Assembly: GCF_004138205.1 (NCBI RefSeq)
Contig: NZ_RXNQ01000007.1
Coordinates: 54,201 to 118,200 of the forward strand
Direction of reading: 5' to 3'
DNA from: Pedobacter sp. SYP-B3415
Lineage (GTDB): Bacteria > Bacteroidota > Bacteroidia > Sphingobacteriales > Sphingobacteriaceae
Length of the DNA: 64,000 bases
A program made the position numbers and the translations under genes. Below are positions 15,771 to 24,310 of this stretch, piece after piece. Position 1 is the first letter of the stretch, and every line of letters begins with the position of its first letter. Below the pieces are notes generated by a model, which saw nothing but the letters and a program-made list of their open reading frames with translations, was not told the DNA's origin and ran no database searches.

Positions 15771-18236
15771 ATGGATATTCAGTACGCAGGAGAAACACTT
15801 TTACCGGGGCAATTCGGGCAATTTTTTATTGTACTCGCTTTCGGGGCTTCCCTTTTATCGGCCATAGCCTATTACTTTGCGAGTGGAAATAAAGAAGGTG
15901 CCCGTTCCTGGCAGCTTATTGGCAGAATTTCATTTTTAACGAACTGGGCTGCTATAATTGGCATCGGCGTAATCCTGTTTTATCTGATTCTGAATCATTA
16001 TTACGAATATTATTACGTTTACTCGCATTCCAGTAAGGCGCTGCCGGTCTACTATATTATCTCATCTTTCTGGGAAGGTCAGGAGGGAAGTTTCTGGTTA
16101 TGGGCTTTCTGGCAGGCTTTATTAGGCGGCCTGCTCATCTGGAAAGCCAAAAGCTGGGAGAACCCCGTTATGGCGGTGGTGGCTTTTTCCCAGGCATTTC
16201 TGACATCGATGCTGCTTGGCGTTGAAATATTCGGAAGTCGTGTGGGCAGCTCGCCATTTATCCTGCTGCGCGAAGCGCTGGAGTTGAAAAAGTTTGCGCC
16301 TGCCGTTTTCGCTGACCCTGAAAATCTTAAAAATTATCTGAAGTTTATTACAGATGGCCGTGGTCTGAATCCATTATTGCAGAATTACTGGATGGTTATT
16401 CACCCGCCTACCTTATTTCTCGGGTTTGCCAGCATGATTGTACCGTTTGCTTACGGTATAGCTGCGTTGTGGCAGAAACGTTATAAAGACTGGATCAAAC
16501 CGGCGCTTCCATGGACGCTTTTTGCAGTGATGATCCTCGGAACAGGTATCATTATGGGTTCATTCTGGGCATACGAAGCGCTGAATTTTAACGGTTTCTG
16601 GGCCTGGGACCCTGTTGAGAATGCTTCTATGATTCCGTGGCTCACACTGATCGCAGCTGTACATGTGATGATCGCCTATAAAAATTCGGGTCACGCGTAT
16701 TTTACCGCTATTGCGCTAGTGTTTATCAGTTTCGTGCTTGTCCTGTATGCATCTTTCCTGACCAGAAGCGGGGTATTGGGCGAAACGTCTGTCCACTCGT
16801 TTACCGATTTAGGCATGTTCGGGCACCTGGTACTTTATAATGTCGTTTTCCTGGCTATACCGGTTGTGCTGCTGGTGCTGAGATGGAAAGAACTGCCCAT
16901 CACAAGCAAGGATGAGGAAACTTACTCACGCGAGTTCTGGTTGTTTATCGGCTCACTGGTGCTTACTGTAGCATGTATCCAGGTGATCTTTTCAACTTCG
17001 GTACCTGTTTTTAACAAGGCATTCGGGACAAACTTTACCCCGCCGATCGATAAAATTAAATACTACAACCAATGGCAGGCACCCTTCGCCGTTATTGTGA
17101 CCCTGGTTTCGGGCTTCGCACAATATCTTAAGTACCGCCGCACAGATGCCCGCCTGTTTTATAGCAAGCTTGTCTCTGCCCTGATCTTTTCGGTTGTCAT
17201 TACCGCAGCCGTGGTCTATATCACCAAGGTATACACCAATACAATGTACATCGTGCTGACCTTCAGCTGTGTCTTTGCCATTCTTGCCAATGCGCAGATC
17301 CTTACACAAGCATTAGGAGGTAAAAAGAAACTCGCCGGTTCTGCAGTGGCGCACATCGGTTTTGCCATGCTGCTGGTAGGTGCGCTGATAGCAGCTGCCA
17401 CAAGCGAATCCATCTCGATCAACGCAAGTAACTTCATCCCTGTTAAGGATTTTGAGAAAACAGCAAAACCGGGTGAAAACATTATGCTTGTGCTCAACGA
17501 GCCGAAAAAAATGGGTAAGTATACCGTAACTTATACCGGTGATACGACCATTGCTCCGAATACTTTCTATGAATTGAGTTTCAGGGAAATCGATGAAAAG
17601 ACGGGTGCAGTTAAAGAAAGTTTTACGCTTCATCCTCAGGTGCAGGTAAATGAAAGCATGGGTCTGATCGCCTCGCCCGATACCAAACATTTTCTCACCA
17701 AGGATATTTACACCCACATTACAAGTGCTGCAATTAAAGAGGAACATCAGGACCATGAAGGGCATAGCGATGATGAGAATTACAAACAGCCGCGAATTGT
17801 GCAGGTTGCGCCCGGCGATACCATCCATACCGGGAGCGGTGTCCTAACGGTGAAAGAACTAAACAAACAGCCGACCGCCAAAAATCTGACCATTGCGAAG
17901 GGCGACCTTGCGCTTGGTCTACCGGTTGAGGTGGCGGTTGCAGGCAAAAGTTATCGCGCGGAGCCTATCTTCCTGATGAAGGGCAACAACGTATTTGACT
18001 TTGCGCGTAAGATCGATGAGCTTGGTCTGAAAGTGCGGTTTTCAAAAGTACTTCCTGATCAGAAAAAGGTCGAGCTGATGATTTACGAAAAGCCGCAGCA
18101 GGCCAAAGACTGGATCGTATTTACGGCTAAGGTCTTCCCTTACATTAATCTTTACTGGTCCGGAACGGTTGTTATGATTGTCGGTTTTGTCATGTCTATT
18201 TTACGCCGCCGGAAAGAAGCTATTAAGGCAGCCTGA
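15771..18236 (+). CDS. ccmF: Cytochrome c haem lyase CcmF (CcsA family)
   Basis: An 821-residue polytopic membrane protein that attaches haem to apocytochrome c. Seen: conserved His in the early helices, GSFWLWAFWQ, the long first part with NYWMVIHPPTLFLGF, the WWD motif region FNGFWAWDPVENASMIPWL (about residues 275-293), LTRSGVLGETSVHSF, and a periplasmic domain with a His/Asp/Glu-rich loop (EEHQDHEGHSDDEN) before the last helix and basic tail. It lies 11 nt after ccmE and its TGA overlaps the next ATG by 1 nt. Confidence 0.95.
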   Translation: MDIQYAGETLLPGQFGQFFIVLAFGASLLSAIAYYFASGNKEGARSWQLIGRISFLTNWAAIIGIGVILFYLILNHYYEYYYVYSHSSKALPVYYIISSFWEGQEGSFWLWAFWQALLGGLLIWKAKSWENPVMAVVAFSQAFLTSMLLGVEIFGSRVGSSPFILLREALELKKFAPAVFADPENLKNYLKFITDGRGLNPLLQNYWMVIHPPTLFLGFASMIVPFAYGIAALWQKRYKDWIKPALPWTLFAVMILGTGIIMGSFWAYEALNFNGFWAWDPVENASMIPWLTLIAAVHVMIAYKNSGHAYFTAIALVFISFVLVLYASFLTRSGVLGETSVHSFTDLGMFGHLVLYNVVFLAIPVVLLVLRWKELPITSKDEETYSREFWLFIGSLVLTVACIQVIFSTSVPVFNKAFGTNFTPPIDKIKYYNQWQAPFAVIVTLVSGFAQYLKYRRTDARLFYSKLVSALIFSVVITAAVVYITKVYTNTMYIVLTFSCVFAILANAQILTQALGGKKKLAGSAVAHIGFAMLLVGALIAAATSESISINASNFIPVKDFEKTAKPGENIMLVLNEPKKMGKYTVTYTGDTTIAPNTFYELSFREIDEKTGAVKESFTLHPQVQVNESMGLIASPDTKHFLTKDIYTHITSAAIKEEHQDHEGHSDDENYKQPRIVQVAPGDTIHTGSGVLTVKELNKQPTAKNLTIAKGDLALGLPVEVAVAGKSYRAEPIFLMKGNNVFDFARKIDELGLKVRFSKVLPDQKKVELMIYEKPQQAKDWIVFTAKVFPYINLYWSGTVVMIVGFVMSILRRRKEAIKAA

Positions 18237-18997
18237 TGGAAGTCGTTATAGCCGGATCAGGAAATGTAGCCACGCATCTTGCGAGGGCCCTGTATGAAGC
18301 GGGTATCCGCATCAGGCAGATCTGGAGCCCGACACAGCTACATGCGGAAGAGCTGGCCAGGACAGTAGATGCGGAGGCGGTTTCGGCCCCTGCTGATATA
18401 GACCGCGCTGCCGACCTGTATATTCTGGCCGTAAAAGATGAAGCGATTGAAACGGCAGCGGCAGCGCTTGCCGGCATCAATGCCATTGTGGTGCATACCT
18501 CTGGCACAACCCTGATGAACGTACTTAACGGCTTGCCTGAGCATGGCGTGTTTTATCCTTTGCAGACTTTTTCAAAAGCACGGGCTGTTGATTTTTCAAA
18601 CGTGCCTATATGTATCGAGGCCGGCAGTCCGTCAACTTTGAGCGTATTGCAGCAGCTCGCTTACAAATTAAGCACACGGGTATTTCAGACGGATTCTGAA
18701 CAGCGGAAGGCGCTTCATGTTGCTGCTGTGTTTGCCAATAACTTTACCAATCACTTGTTTCATATCGCCGAAGAGGTGCTGGCAGGTCAGGCCCTGCCTT
18801 TTGATATATTGCGTCCGTTGATACTCGAAACGGCCGCAAAGGTCCAGACAGCACTTCCTGCTGTTATGCAGACGGGCCCTGCGCGGCGTAATGATCAGCT
18901 AACAATAGATAAACATCTTGAATGGCTGCAGGACAAGCCCGAATGGGCGCAACTTTATGATGCCCTGAGCACTAGCATTAAAAAGACCGGCAAATGA
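18236..18997 (+). CDS. Rossmann-like / DUF2520 domain protein
   Basis: A 253-residue protein with an N-terminal nucleotide-binding Rossmann fold (MEVVIAGSGNVATHLARAL) of the F420-dependent oxidoreductase-like kind, the NAD-proximal VVHTSGTT, and a C-terminal helical DUF2520 domain with AAVFANNFTNHLF. It resembles ketopantoate or pyrroline-carboxylate reductases in layout, but the family has no assigned reaction. Overlaps the ccmF stop codon (TGATG), so it is co-transcribed with the haem lyase genes. Confidence 0.9.
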   Translation: MEVVIAGSGNVATHLARALYEAGIRIRQIWSPTQLHAEELARTVDAEAVSAPADIDRAADLYILAVKDEAIETAAAALAGINAIVVHTSGTTLMNVLNGLPEHGVFYPLQTFSKARAVDFSNVPICIEAGSPSTLSVLQQLAYKLSTRVFQTDSEQRKALHVAAVFANNFTNHLFHIAEEVLAGQALPFDILRPLILETAAKVQTALPAVMQTGPARRNDQLTIDKHLEWLQDKPEWAQLYDALSTSIKKTGK

Positions 18998-19019
18998 TGT
19001 AATTGCGGTATCAGGTTCT

Positions 19020-19027
19020 TACTTTTG
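19020..19027 (+). promoter_or_regulatory. TACTTTTG -7 box of the ferredoxin-iscX-kdsC run
   Basis: A perfect TAnnTTTG element 9 nt before the ferredoxin ATG at 19037. Confidence 0.55.
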
Positions 19028-19036
19028 CAATGAATT

Positions 19037-19369
19037 ATGAGTATTTATAAACTTAAAATAAACTTTCAGGAGGCAGGACACGAGCCGGTAGAACTCCCTA
19101 TAGCAGCCGGCGAATCGGTGCTTGATGTTGTGCTTGATAACGGCATCGAACTTCAGCACAATTGTGGCGGTGTTTGTGGCTGCAGTACCTGTCATGTTTA
19201 CGTGAACAAGGGTATGGACAATATCCAGGAAATCTCAGACAAAGAAGAAGATTTTATTGACCGGGCCGAAAGTCCCCGCATTAATTCCCGGCTGGGGTGT
19301 CAGTGCGTGGTAATCAATGGCGACATTGAAGTTACTATTCCCGACCAGTCTGGCTTTATGGGCCATTAA
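19037..19369 (+). CDS. fdx: 2Fe-2S ferredoxin (ISC/adrenodoxin type)
   Basis: A 110-residue plant/vertebrate-type ferredoxin. The cluster ligands are visible in HNCGGVCGCSTCHVYV (three Cys) and the distant RLGCQCVV. The spacing and the acidic helix around DKEEDFIDRAESPRINSRLGCQ match adrenodoxin-like ferredoxins that deliver electrons for Fe-S cluster assembly. Co-direction with iscX 30 nt downstream supports that role. No iscS/iscU/iscA is present here; hscB lies 40 kb away. Confidence 0.93.
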   Translation: MSIYKLKINFQEAGHEPVELPIAAGESVLDVVLDNGIELQHNCGGVCGCSTCHVYVNKGMDNIQEISDKEEDFIDRAESPRINSRLGCQCVVINGDIEVTIPDQSGFMGH

Positions 19370-19399
19370 CAGATATTCAAACTACTACACATATACAAT

Positions 19400-19639
19400 A
19401 TGCAGGACAAATTTGCGCTGCCCATTTACTGGCAGGATCATGAAGACATCGCACAGGAACTTTACGAGAAGTATGGCGATGATTTTAACGAAGCCAAAAT
19501 TTACCGCATCCGGTTTACTGAACTGATGCAATGGGTACTTGAACTGCCAAACTTCAAGGGCACCCGCGAGGAATGTAATGAAGGTCACCTTGAACAGATT
19601 CAGTCTGCATGGGTGTACGAATGGCGCGACAACCAATAG
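19400..19639 (+). CDS. iscX: Fe-S assembly protein IscX
   Basis: A 79-residue acidic protein of the IscX/YfhJ family, proposed iron-dependent regulator of the IscS desulfurase. Seen: the diagnostic W-x-D-HEDIAQELYEKYGDDF, RFTELMQWVLELPNF and the C-terminal EQIQSAWVYEW. It sits between the ferredoxin and kdsC genes and ends 4 nt before the kdsC start. Confidence 0.93.
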   Translation: MQDKFALPIYWQDHEDIAQELYEKYGDDFNEAKIYRIRFTELMQWVLELPNFKGTREECNEGHLEQIQSAWVYEWRDNQ

Positions 19640-19643
19640 AGCT

Positions 19644-20171
19644 GTGTTTCTGCAAAAGCTCAAAAACATCAGCACATTTGTATTTGATGTAGATGGTGTT
19701 CTGACAGACGGCAATATCCTGGTTAATGAAACGGGGGAGGCCCTCAGACAGTTTAATATCAAAGATGGTTATGCCCTGCAGCTCGCTGTTAAAAAAGGTT
19801 ATAACATTTGCATTATATCCGGTGGGAAAGGCAAAGCGATGGAAAAACGTTTTGCAGGTCTTGGGATTACAGATGTTTTCCTGGAAGCAGGCGATAAAAC
19901 CATCTTATTTAAAACCTATCTTAAAGAAAAAGGGATCAGCAGCGACCAGGTGTTGTACATGGGCGATGACATACCCGATCTTGAGGTAATGAAACTGGCC
20001 GGAATTGCCGCCTGTCCGGCAGATGCTGTTCCTGAAATAAAGGCTGTTTCCATGTATGTTTCCCCCTATACCGGTGGCCGAACCGCTGTGAGGGATATCA
20101 TTGAAAAAGTACTGCGCGCGCAAGAACAGTGGTTTGACCGCCGGCCTGATGCTGCAGATTCAGGAAAGTAG
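19644..20171 (+). CDS. kdsC: KDO 8-phosphate phosphatase KdsC (HAD family)
   Basis: A 175-residue phosphatase of the HAD superfamily producing KDO for lipopolysaccharide. Seen: motif I FVFDVDGVLTDG, the substrate-loop ISGGKGKAMEKR, and motif IV YMGDDIPDLEVM. No cap domain, as in KdsC tetramers. The GTG at 19644, 4 nt after iscX, gives the family's usual N-terminus (VFLQKLKNISTFVFD); a longer frame from 19539 would overlap iscX in another frame and is rejected. Confidence 0.88.
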   Translation: MFLQKLKNISTFVFDVDGVLTDGNILVNETGEALRQFNIKDGYALQLAVKKGYNICIISGGKGKAMEKRFAGLGITDVFLEAGDKTILFKTYLKEKGISSDQVLYMGDDIPDLEVMKLAGIAACPADAVPEIKAVSMYVSPYTGGRTAVRDIIEKVLRAQEQWFDRRPDAADSGK

Positions 20172-20263
20172 GATAGGTGACATTGCAACGGCGATGTTAC
20201 GCAGCATGATTAAACTTTTCTACGGGCTCCGGCTCTAATCCGTCAACATAAACAACATTAAAC

Positions 20264-20644
20264 ATGAAAAGAATTGTAATGATCTTTGCGCTGTTGCTTG
20301 GGGTAACGGCGTTTGCAAATGCACAGCAGGGCGGTGGAAATCCGGAAGACCGTATGAAAAGGATGGTTGAAACGATGAGCGAAAAGCTGAAGCTTACTGA
20401 AGATCAAAAAACCAAAGTAAGCGCCATCTATGCCGACCAGTGGAAAGCAATGCAGAAGGCGCGTGAGGAGGCTGGTGATGACCGCAGCAAGATGCGCGAG
20501 GCTATGATGAAGCAGCGCAAAGAAACCGAAGACAAAGTACAGGCTTTGTTGAATGATGATCAGAAAAAAGCATACACTGCGTGGAGGGAAGAGCAACGTG
20601 CCAACATGCAAAACCGCCAGCAAGGTGGTGGTAACAGCAACTAA
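20264..20644 (+). CDS. Spy/CpxP-like periplasmic helical protein
   Basis: A 126-residue exported protein: signal peptide (ending ANA-Q, about residue 21), then a helical domain rich in Lys, Met, Glu and Gln with L-T-E-D-Q-K and LLNDDQKKAY, the repeated LTxxQ-type motif of Spy/CpxP-like proteins, and a Gln/Gly/Asn-rich tail. Spy-type proteins act as periplasmic chaperones or metal-stress sensors; the role here is inferred. A strong terminator follows. Confidence 0.8.
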   Translation: MKRIVMIFALLLGVTAFANAQQGGGNPEDRMKRMVETMSEKLKLTEDQKTKVSAIYADQWKAMQKAREEAGDDRSKMREAMMKQRKETEDKVQALLNDDQKKAYTAWREEQRANMQNRQQGGGNSN

Positions 20645-20664
20645 TACGTGCTGCAGCTAAAAAA

Positions 20665-20699
20665 AAGACCCGGAGGTTCTCAAAACCGCCGGGTCTTTT
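20665..20699 (+). terminator. Terminator after the Spy-like gene
   Basis: AAGACCCGG-x-GGTT (20665-20678) pairs with AACC-x-CCGGGTCTT (20684-20697), one mismatch, followed by a T-run. Its T-run merges into the next gene's promoter box. Confidence 0.85.
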
Positions 20700-20707
20700 T
20701 ATTTTTG
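20700..20707 (+). promoter_or_regulatory. TATTTTTG -7 box of maf, fused to the terminator
   Basis: A perfect TAnnTTTG element begins in the T-run of the preceding terminator and ends 3 nt before the maf ATG at 20711, so any transcript should begin at or inside the start codon region. Confidence 0.55.
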
Positions 20708-20710
20708 GCC

Positions 20711-21301
20711 ATGATTCAAAATCTTCCGCCTGTCATTCTCGCCTCAAAGTCGCCACGCAGGCAGCAGCTTCTTGCCGACATGGGCATTTCCTACCAAAGC
20801 GTTTTAAAAGAAGTTGATGAGCAGTTTCCCGCCGGTCTTCAACCGCATGAAGTTGCCGTTTATATAGCCGGCAAAAAAGCAGCTGCCTTTGCCGAACACA
20901 GTGCCGGTAGCCTGGTTATTACTTCAGATACTATTGTTGCGCTCGATGGGGCGATTCTTGGTAAGCCAGCAGACGCGGCAGATGCAAGCCGGATGCTTAA
21001 CAGCCTGTCGGGCCGGATGCACGAGGTTTACACCGGTGTTACGCTTGTCTATCAGGATAAAACGGAAAGTTTTACAGACCGGTCTGAGGTCTATTTCAGG
21101 CGGGTGAGCCAGGCCGAGATTGATTATTATCTTGCGGTTGGTCAGCCTTATGATAAGGCGGGTTCTTATGGCGTCCAGGATTGGTGGGGCCTTGTCGTTG
21201 TCGAACGCATCAATGGTTCCTATACCAATGTGATGGGGCTGCCAACAGAAAAGCTCTATGCGGCTTTGAACCGCTTTGCCGGAATTGTGCAGCAAGGCTG
21301 A
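20711..21301 (+). CDS. maf: Maf family nucleotide pyrophosphatase
   Basis: A 196-residue house-cleaning pyrophosphatase of the Maf/YhdE type acting on modified or canonical dTTP/UTP. Seen: LASKSPRRQQLLADMG, the catalytic ITSDTIVALDG, LSGRMHEVYTGV, AGSYGVQDWWGLVVVERINGSYTNVMGLP. An in-frame ATG at 20648 lies before the terminator and is rejected; the ATG at 20711 directly follows a promoter box. Confidence 0.93.
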   Translation: MIQNLPPVILASKSPRRQQLLADMGISYQSVLKEVDEQFPAGLQPHEVAVYIAGKKAAAFAEHSAGSLVITSDTIVALDGAILGKPADAADASRMLNSLSGRMHEVYTGVTLVYQDKTESFTDRSEVYFRRVSQAEIDYYLAVGQPYDKAGSYGVQDWWGLVVVERINGSYTNVMGLPTEKLYAALNRFAGIVQQG

Positions 21302-21356
21302 GAAAGCTGTAACTTTTACCGGATCATCCCATCCAACATCAAACTAAACGAACAAT

Positions 21357-22265
21357 ATGTTAAGCGTACAGAATATTGTAAAGCAATATGCTGAACACCG
21401 CGCTCTGGATGACGTAAGTCTGGAAGTGGAAAGAGGCAAGATCTTCGGGCTGCTTGGTCCGAACGGTGCAGGGAAAACTTCATTAATCAGGGTGATTACC
21501 CAAATCACAGCACCAGATAGCGGGCAGGTGCTTTTAAATGGCGAGCGTTTAAACGCCAATCACATCAGTAAGATTGGTTACCTGCCCGAAGAACGCGGCC
21601 TTTATAAAAAGATGCAGATCGGGGAGCAGGTTCTTTATCTATCGAAACTGAAGGGGTTGAGTACAGCCGAGGCCACGCGACGTATCCGGTTCTGGTTTGA
21701 AAAGCTGGACATGGGTAGCTGGTGGGATAAAAAGGTCGAGGACCTGAGTAAAGGAATGCAGCAAAAAGTTCAGTTTGTTGCTACGGTGATGCACAGCCCG
21801 GAACTCATCATTCTTGATGAGCCTTTCTCCGGTTTTGACCCTGTAAACGCTGAACTTATTAAGAACGAAATCCTGGAATTGAATGCGCAGGGAACAACAT
21901 TTATTTTTTCGACGCACCGCATGGAAAGTGTGGAGGAACTTTGCGATAACATTGCGCTGATTAATAAATCACGAAAAATCCTCGATGGTCCTGTTGATGA
22001 AATCCGCGACCGCTACAGGAACAATACCTATACCTTATCGTACGCCGGGGACTTAGATCCCCTGGCCGGGCAGGGCATTTTCGAACTGCTTGAAAGCACT
22101 GTTACGAAGACCGGCACGGAGTTAAAGATAAAATTAGCAGCCGGTTGCAGCACCAATGATGTGCTTGCCATCCTGCTCCCGCGGGTTAGTGTTCAAAGTC
22201 TGCAGGAAGTTATCCCGTCCATGAATGAAATATTTATCAAAAACGTAACACAAACCGATCTGTAA
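21357..22265 (+). CDS. ABC transporter ATP-binding protein, NatA type
   Basis: A 302-residue ATPase. Seen: Walker A GPNGAGKTS (about 35-43), the signature LSKGMQQK, Walker B LIILDEPFSGFDPVN, the H-loop STHRM, and a C-terminal ~85-residue extension usual in Na+/drug exporters (DUF4162-like). It is paired with the ABC-2 permease 2 nt downstream. It is not CcmA, which is shorter and lacks this tail. The exported substrate cannot be told. Confidence 0.92.
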   Translation: MLSVQNIVKQYAEHRALDDVSLEVERGKIFGLLGPNGAGKTSLIRVITQITAPDSGQVLLNGERLNANHISKIGYLPEERGLYKKMQIGEQVLYLSKLKGLSTAEATRRIRFWFEKLDMGSWWDKKVEDLSKGMQQKVQFVATVMHSPELIILDEPFSGFDPVNAELIKNEILELNAQGTTFIFSTHRMESVEELCDNIALINKSRKILDGPVDEIRDRYRNNTYTLSYAGDLDPLAGQGIFELLESTVTKTGTELKIKLAAGCSTNDVLAILLPRVSVQSLQEVIPSMNEIFIKNVTQTDL

Positions 22266-22267
22266 TC

Positions 22268-23593
22268 ATGAGCAAAATATCACTTATCATCAGGCGGGAG
22301 TATTTTTCGCGGGTCAAAAAAAAGTCGTTTATTATTATGACTTTTCTAACCCCCGTTATTTTTGCGTTTTTCTATGGAATGATCTTTTATTTCTCTTACA
22401 AGGAGATTAAAGACAGTTATGACCGGATCGTCGTTGTCAACGAGAACAAAAAACTGACCGAGCCGCTCCCGTCCGACAAAAATATTAGCTACACCTATTC
22501 ATCGAAATCACTGGCTGCACTCAAAAAAGAGATCAACGGGAAAGATTTTGACTATATCCTTTATCTGCCGGACTTTGATATCGAGCAGCCTGAAGGCGTT
22601 CAGTTACTTGGCAGCAAACAAGCCGGACTATCGCTCAATAACCGTGTTGCTGACGATCTGGAAGCACAGATCAGAAACTACAAGCTCAAACAGTCGGGCA
22701 TTACGCAGCAGCAGCTGGATAACCTGAAAAGTAGTGTTAGTATAGATGTCAAAAAACTTGGCGAAGCCGGAAGCGAGGAAGACTCGAGTGCCGGTGCCAG
22801 CACTGTCATTGCCTTTGTTGCCGGGGTATTGATGTTTATGTTCATCATGTTGTACGGCGTTCAGGTAATGCGCGGGGTGATTGAAGAAAAAACAAACCGC
22901 ATCATCGAGGTAATGATATCATCAGTAAAACCTTTTCAACTGATGATGGGCAAGATCATTGGGATTGCGCTGGTCGGACTGACACAGTTTTTACTTTGGA
23001 TTATTCTTACGCTTTCAATTTCTACGGTTGCCGTGGGATTGTTCGTTGACAAAGATGAAGCAAAGAAAATGGCTCAGACAGAGATCAGGCCGCCGGGACA
23101 AATGTCCGGTCAGGAGGTCGTGAAACAGGGACCGATGCAAAACATTCAGAAAAGTCTGGCCAATCTTGAAGTCGGGAAGATCCTGGCCGTATTTGTATTC
23201 TTTTTCCTTGGCGGATACCTGTTTTACAGCTCGCTTTATGCTGCGATCGGTTCAGCTGTTGACAGTGAAACGGAGACGCAGCAGTTTATGATGCCGGTCA
23301 TGATGCCGCTGCTGTTCGGTTACGCCTTGTCGCTGAGTGTAGTAACGAATGATCCGTACGGACAGGTTGCTTTCTGGCTCTCGATGATTCCGTTTACGTC
23401 GCCTATCGCCATGGTAGTCCGCATGCCCTACGGTGTTCCTGTCTGGGAGCTTGCCTTGAGCATGGGCATTCTTGTGCTGGGTTTTATCGGAACGGTCTGG
23501 TTTGCGGCACGCGTTTACCGTGTGGGGATCCTGATGTATGGAAAGAAAGCGAGTTTCAGGGAGATGGTGAGGTGGTTTGGATACCGGAATTAG
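22268..23593 (+). CDS. ABC-2 type permease, NatB type
   Basis: A 441-residue membrane subunit. One N-terminal helix (about 20-45) is followed by a large external domain (about 46-175) and then five or six helices in the second half, with the conserved RGVIEEKTNRIIEVMISSVKPFQLMMGKIIG. This is the NatB/YhaP layout. It forms a two-gene operon with the ATPase. Its stop codon is followed within 2 nt by the first unit of the tandem repeat array. Confidence 0.92.
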   Translation: MSKISLIIRREYFSRVKKKSFIIMTFLTPVIFAFFYGMIFYFSYKEIKDSYDRIVVVNENKKLTEPLPSDKNISYTYSSKSLAALKKEINGKDFDYILYLPDFDIEQPEGVQLLGSKQAGLSLNNRVADDLEAQIRNYKLKQSGITQQQLDNLKSSVSIDVKKLGEAGSEEDSSAGASTVIAFVAGVLMFMFIMLYGVQVMRGVIEEKTNRIIEVMISSVKPFQLMMGKIIGIALVGLTQFLLWIILTLSISTVAVGLFVDKDEAKKMAQTEIRPPGQMSGQEVVKQGPMQNIQKSLANLEVGKILAVFVFFFLGGYLFYSSLYAAIGSAVDSETETQQFMMPVMMPLLFGYALSLSVVTNDPYGQVAFWLSMIPFTSPIAMVVRMPYGVPVWELALSMGILVLGFIGTVWFAARVYRVGILMYGKKASFREMVRWFGYRN

Positions 23594-24300
23594 ATATGAG
23601 ATGTTAGATATGAGATATGAGACTGGGTGCAGAGCCCCTCTATACGCCAGCCAGGCGCAGGATTTTAGGAGGTAGTCTCAAATCTCAGGACTCAAATCTC
23701 AAGACTATTGTTAGATATGAGATGTGAGATATGAGACATGAGATGGGTGAAGAGCCCCCCTCTATACGCCAGCCAGGCGCAGGATTTTAGGCGGTAGTCT
23801 CATATCTCAGGACTCAAATCTCAAGACTATTGTAAGATATGAGATATGAGATGTTAGATATGAGACTGGGTGGAGAGCCCCTCTATACGCCAGCCAGGAG
23901 CAGGATCTTAGGCGGTAGTCTCAAATCTCAAGACTATTGTTAGATATGAGATATGAGATGTGAGATATGAGACTGGGTGCAGAGCCCGTCAAAGTTCCAA
24001 ATTGGCGCAGGATTTTTAGGCGGTAGTCTCACATCTCAGGACTCAAATCTCAAGACTATTGTTAGATATGAGATATTAGATATGAGACATGAGACTGGGT
24101 GCAGAGCCCCTCAACGTTCTAATTGGCGCGGGGATTTTAGACGGTAGTCTCACATCTCAAGACTCAAATCTCAAGACTATTGTAAGATATGAGATGTTAG
24201 ATATGAGATATGAGACTGGGCGCAGAGCCCCTCAACGTTCTAATTGGCGCGGGGATTTTAGACGGTAGTCTCACATCTCAAGTCTCAAATCTCAAGACTA
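23591..24300 (+). repeat. Six-unit tandem repeat array (units of 107-122 bp)
   Basis: Six units start near 23591, 23712, 23834, 23941, 24063 and 24184. Each begins with GATATGAGAT-type words, continues GACTGGGTGCAGAGCCC, a variable core, then GGCGGTAGTCTCAAATCTC, GGACTCAAATCTCAAGACT and ATTGT. Unit 3 lacks one internal word (107 bp). Units 1-3 share one core (CTATACGCCAGCCAGG); units 4-6 share another (centre near AATTGGCGC). Left and right arms are inverted repeats of each other, so every unit can fold into a stem-loop. The array fills the whole natB-ppx gap and ends 10 nt before the next ATG. No coding potential seen. Confidence 0.9.
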
Positions 24301-24310
24301 AAAAAAGCAT

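Noticed and set aside
21357..22265. CcmA as identity of the ABC ATPase
   Set aside because: It is ~300 residues with a C-terminal extension and is paired with a NatB-type permease; CcmA is ~200 residues and lacks this tail.
23591..24300. CRISPR array
   Set aside because: Regular spacing suggested it, but the whole ~120-bp unit is repeated with no unique spacers and no cas genes are near.
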